Assembly: GCF_042648805.1 (NCBI RefSeq)
Contig: NZ_JBHRXZ010000015.1
Span: forward strand, 9,738-73,737
Direction of reading: 5' to 3'
DNA length: 64,000 nucleotides
From: Azomonas tarimensis
Lineage (GTDB): Bacteria; Pseudomonadota; Gammaproteobacteria; Pseudomonadales; Pseudomonadaceae
Positions 63,702 to 64,000 of the stretch are shown piece after piece. Below the pieces are notes generated by a model. The model searched no databases. It was not told the origin of the DNA and worked only from the letters and a program-made list of their open reading frames with translations. The position numbers and the translations under genes are program-made. Position 1 is the stretch's first letter. Every line of letters begins with the position of its first letter.

Positions 63702-63721
63702 AGCTAATCGGGGACAGACCC
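63702..63721. repeat. GGGGACAGACCC element, copy 5
   Basis: AGCTAATCGG then GGACAGACCC, matching the left part and core of copy 3; the right arm is altered (CTGAGG). It sits between higBA and the IS4-type element. Confidence 0.7.
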
Positions 63722-63772
63722 TGAGGAATCCCCACAAAATTCCCTTTTGCATCAGCCGGATAGCTTGAAAGA

Positions 63773-64000
63773 GCCTGCATGAGTCGGGCAGTTTGGTAGT
63801 CGCCAAACAAACCAACTTCCGAGACTCATGCAGGCCGTACGATTTTTACACAAGTCATTTTCCCAAGCACTCCCCACCATTCATGCTAAGCGCCTGACCT
63901 CCTTGATGAGTTGTGTTGCATCCTTGCTTCGCGGTCATCGCCTGACGCTGACCAGCCTCGGTAGGAGCTTGCCGGGCAAGGCTTACGTCAAACACTCGAT
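63773..64000 (+). mobile_element. IS4-family insertion sequence, left part (window edge)
   Basis: Left part of an insertion sequence with its transposase running off the right edge. A 13-bp inverted repeat (GCCTGCATGAGTC at 63773, GACTCATGCAGGC at 63823) spans the start codon. The true left terminus is not certain and could lie a few tens of bases to the left of 63773. Confidence 0.6.
63828..64000 (+). CDS. IS4-family transposase, N-terminal part
   Basis: 57 codons reading MQAVRFLHKSFSQALPTIHA and continuing AKRLTSLMSCVASLLRG, HRLTLTSLGRSLPG. This matches the N-terminus of IS4-type transposases as I remember them. The DDE catalytic residues lie beyond the window. The start codon is inside the right arm of a hairpin, which may limit translation from read-through mRNA. 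Confidence 0.75.
   Translation, partial: MQAVRFLHKSFSQALPTIHAKRLTSLMSCVASLLRGHRLTLTSLGRSLPGKAYVKHS

Overview
This 64-kb window is a high-GC chromosomal segment from a member of the Pseudomonadaceae. Gene content and order (cbpA-prrF-phuWVU, dsbD-aroQ-accBC-prmA-dusB-fis-purHD-retS, the complete dcw cluster, rnpB, rsmI-lpoA-yraN-gmhA-dolP, sspAB-petABC-rpsI-rplM, yacG-coaE-pilDCB/pilA) closely follow Pseudomonas aeruginosa blocks as I remember them. The joins between blocks differ, and the REP repeats and reduced phu locus point to another lineage, plausibly the P. stutzeri (Stutzerimonas) group. The species is an inference; no rRNA gene is present.

Layout. 1-6.2 kb: the 5' part of mrcB (PBP1b, cut by the window edge), a kinase/P-loop protein, the cyclic-nucleotide-binding protein CbpA, a single-copy Fur-type PrrF sRNA, and a haem-uptake operon phuUVW whose binding protein, cytoplasmic carrier and receptor genes are not in the window. 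6.3-20.3 kb: housekeeping genes on the plus strand (thiol reduction, shikimate, fatty-acid initiation, ribosomal protein and tRNA modification, Fis, purine synthesis) ending in the hybrid sensor RetS. 20.2-26.3 kb: accessory and stress genes, including a CYP152-type P450 overlapping the retS tail, a VC0807-type membrane protein, a 28-residue putative membrane peptide, an AEC transporter, a lone RmlD-like reductase, OsmE, a Rho_N-domain protein and a ferritin-like protein. 26.3-44.2 kb: the dcw division and cell-wall cluster on the minus strand, mraZ to lpxC, tightly overlapped, with a clear promoter and four phased MraZ boxes in front of mraZ. 44.3-54.1 kb: RNase P RNA, rsmI, the lpoA-yraN-gmhA-dolP operon, sspA/sspB, the cytochrome bc1 operon petABC, and rplM-rpsI with a leader hairpin. 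54.3-62.5 kb: an aldo/keto reductase, a CbiM-like membrane protein, yacG-coaE, a five-copy tandem REPIN array and the type IV pilus genes pilD, pilC, pilB facing a sigma-54-driven pilA.

The last 1.5 kb, directly behind pilA, is the most mobile part. It holds five copies of a GGGGACAGACCC-type element (three full palindromes), several with a tandemly stuttered left flank, around a decayed hicB antitoxin fragment and an intact higBA toxin-antitoxin pair with a palindromic operator. It ends in the start of an IS4-family transposase cut by the window edge.

The clearest candidates for something little described are the stuttered palindromes that bracket the toxin-antitoxin modules, the alternating tandem REPIN array beside pilD, the lone prrF whose terminator lies under the phuW 3' end, and the CYP152 peroxygenase next to retS. 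I found no CRISPR array, rRNA or tRNA gene.
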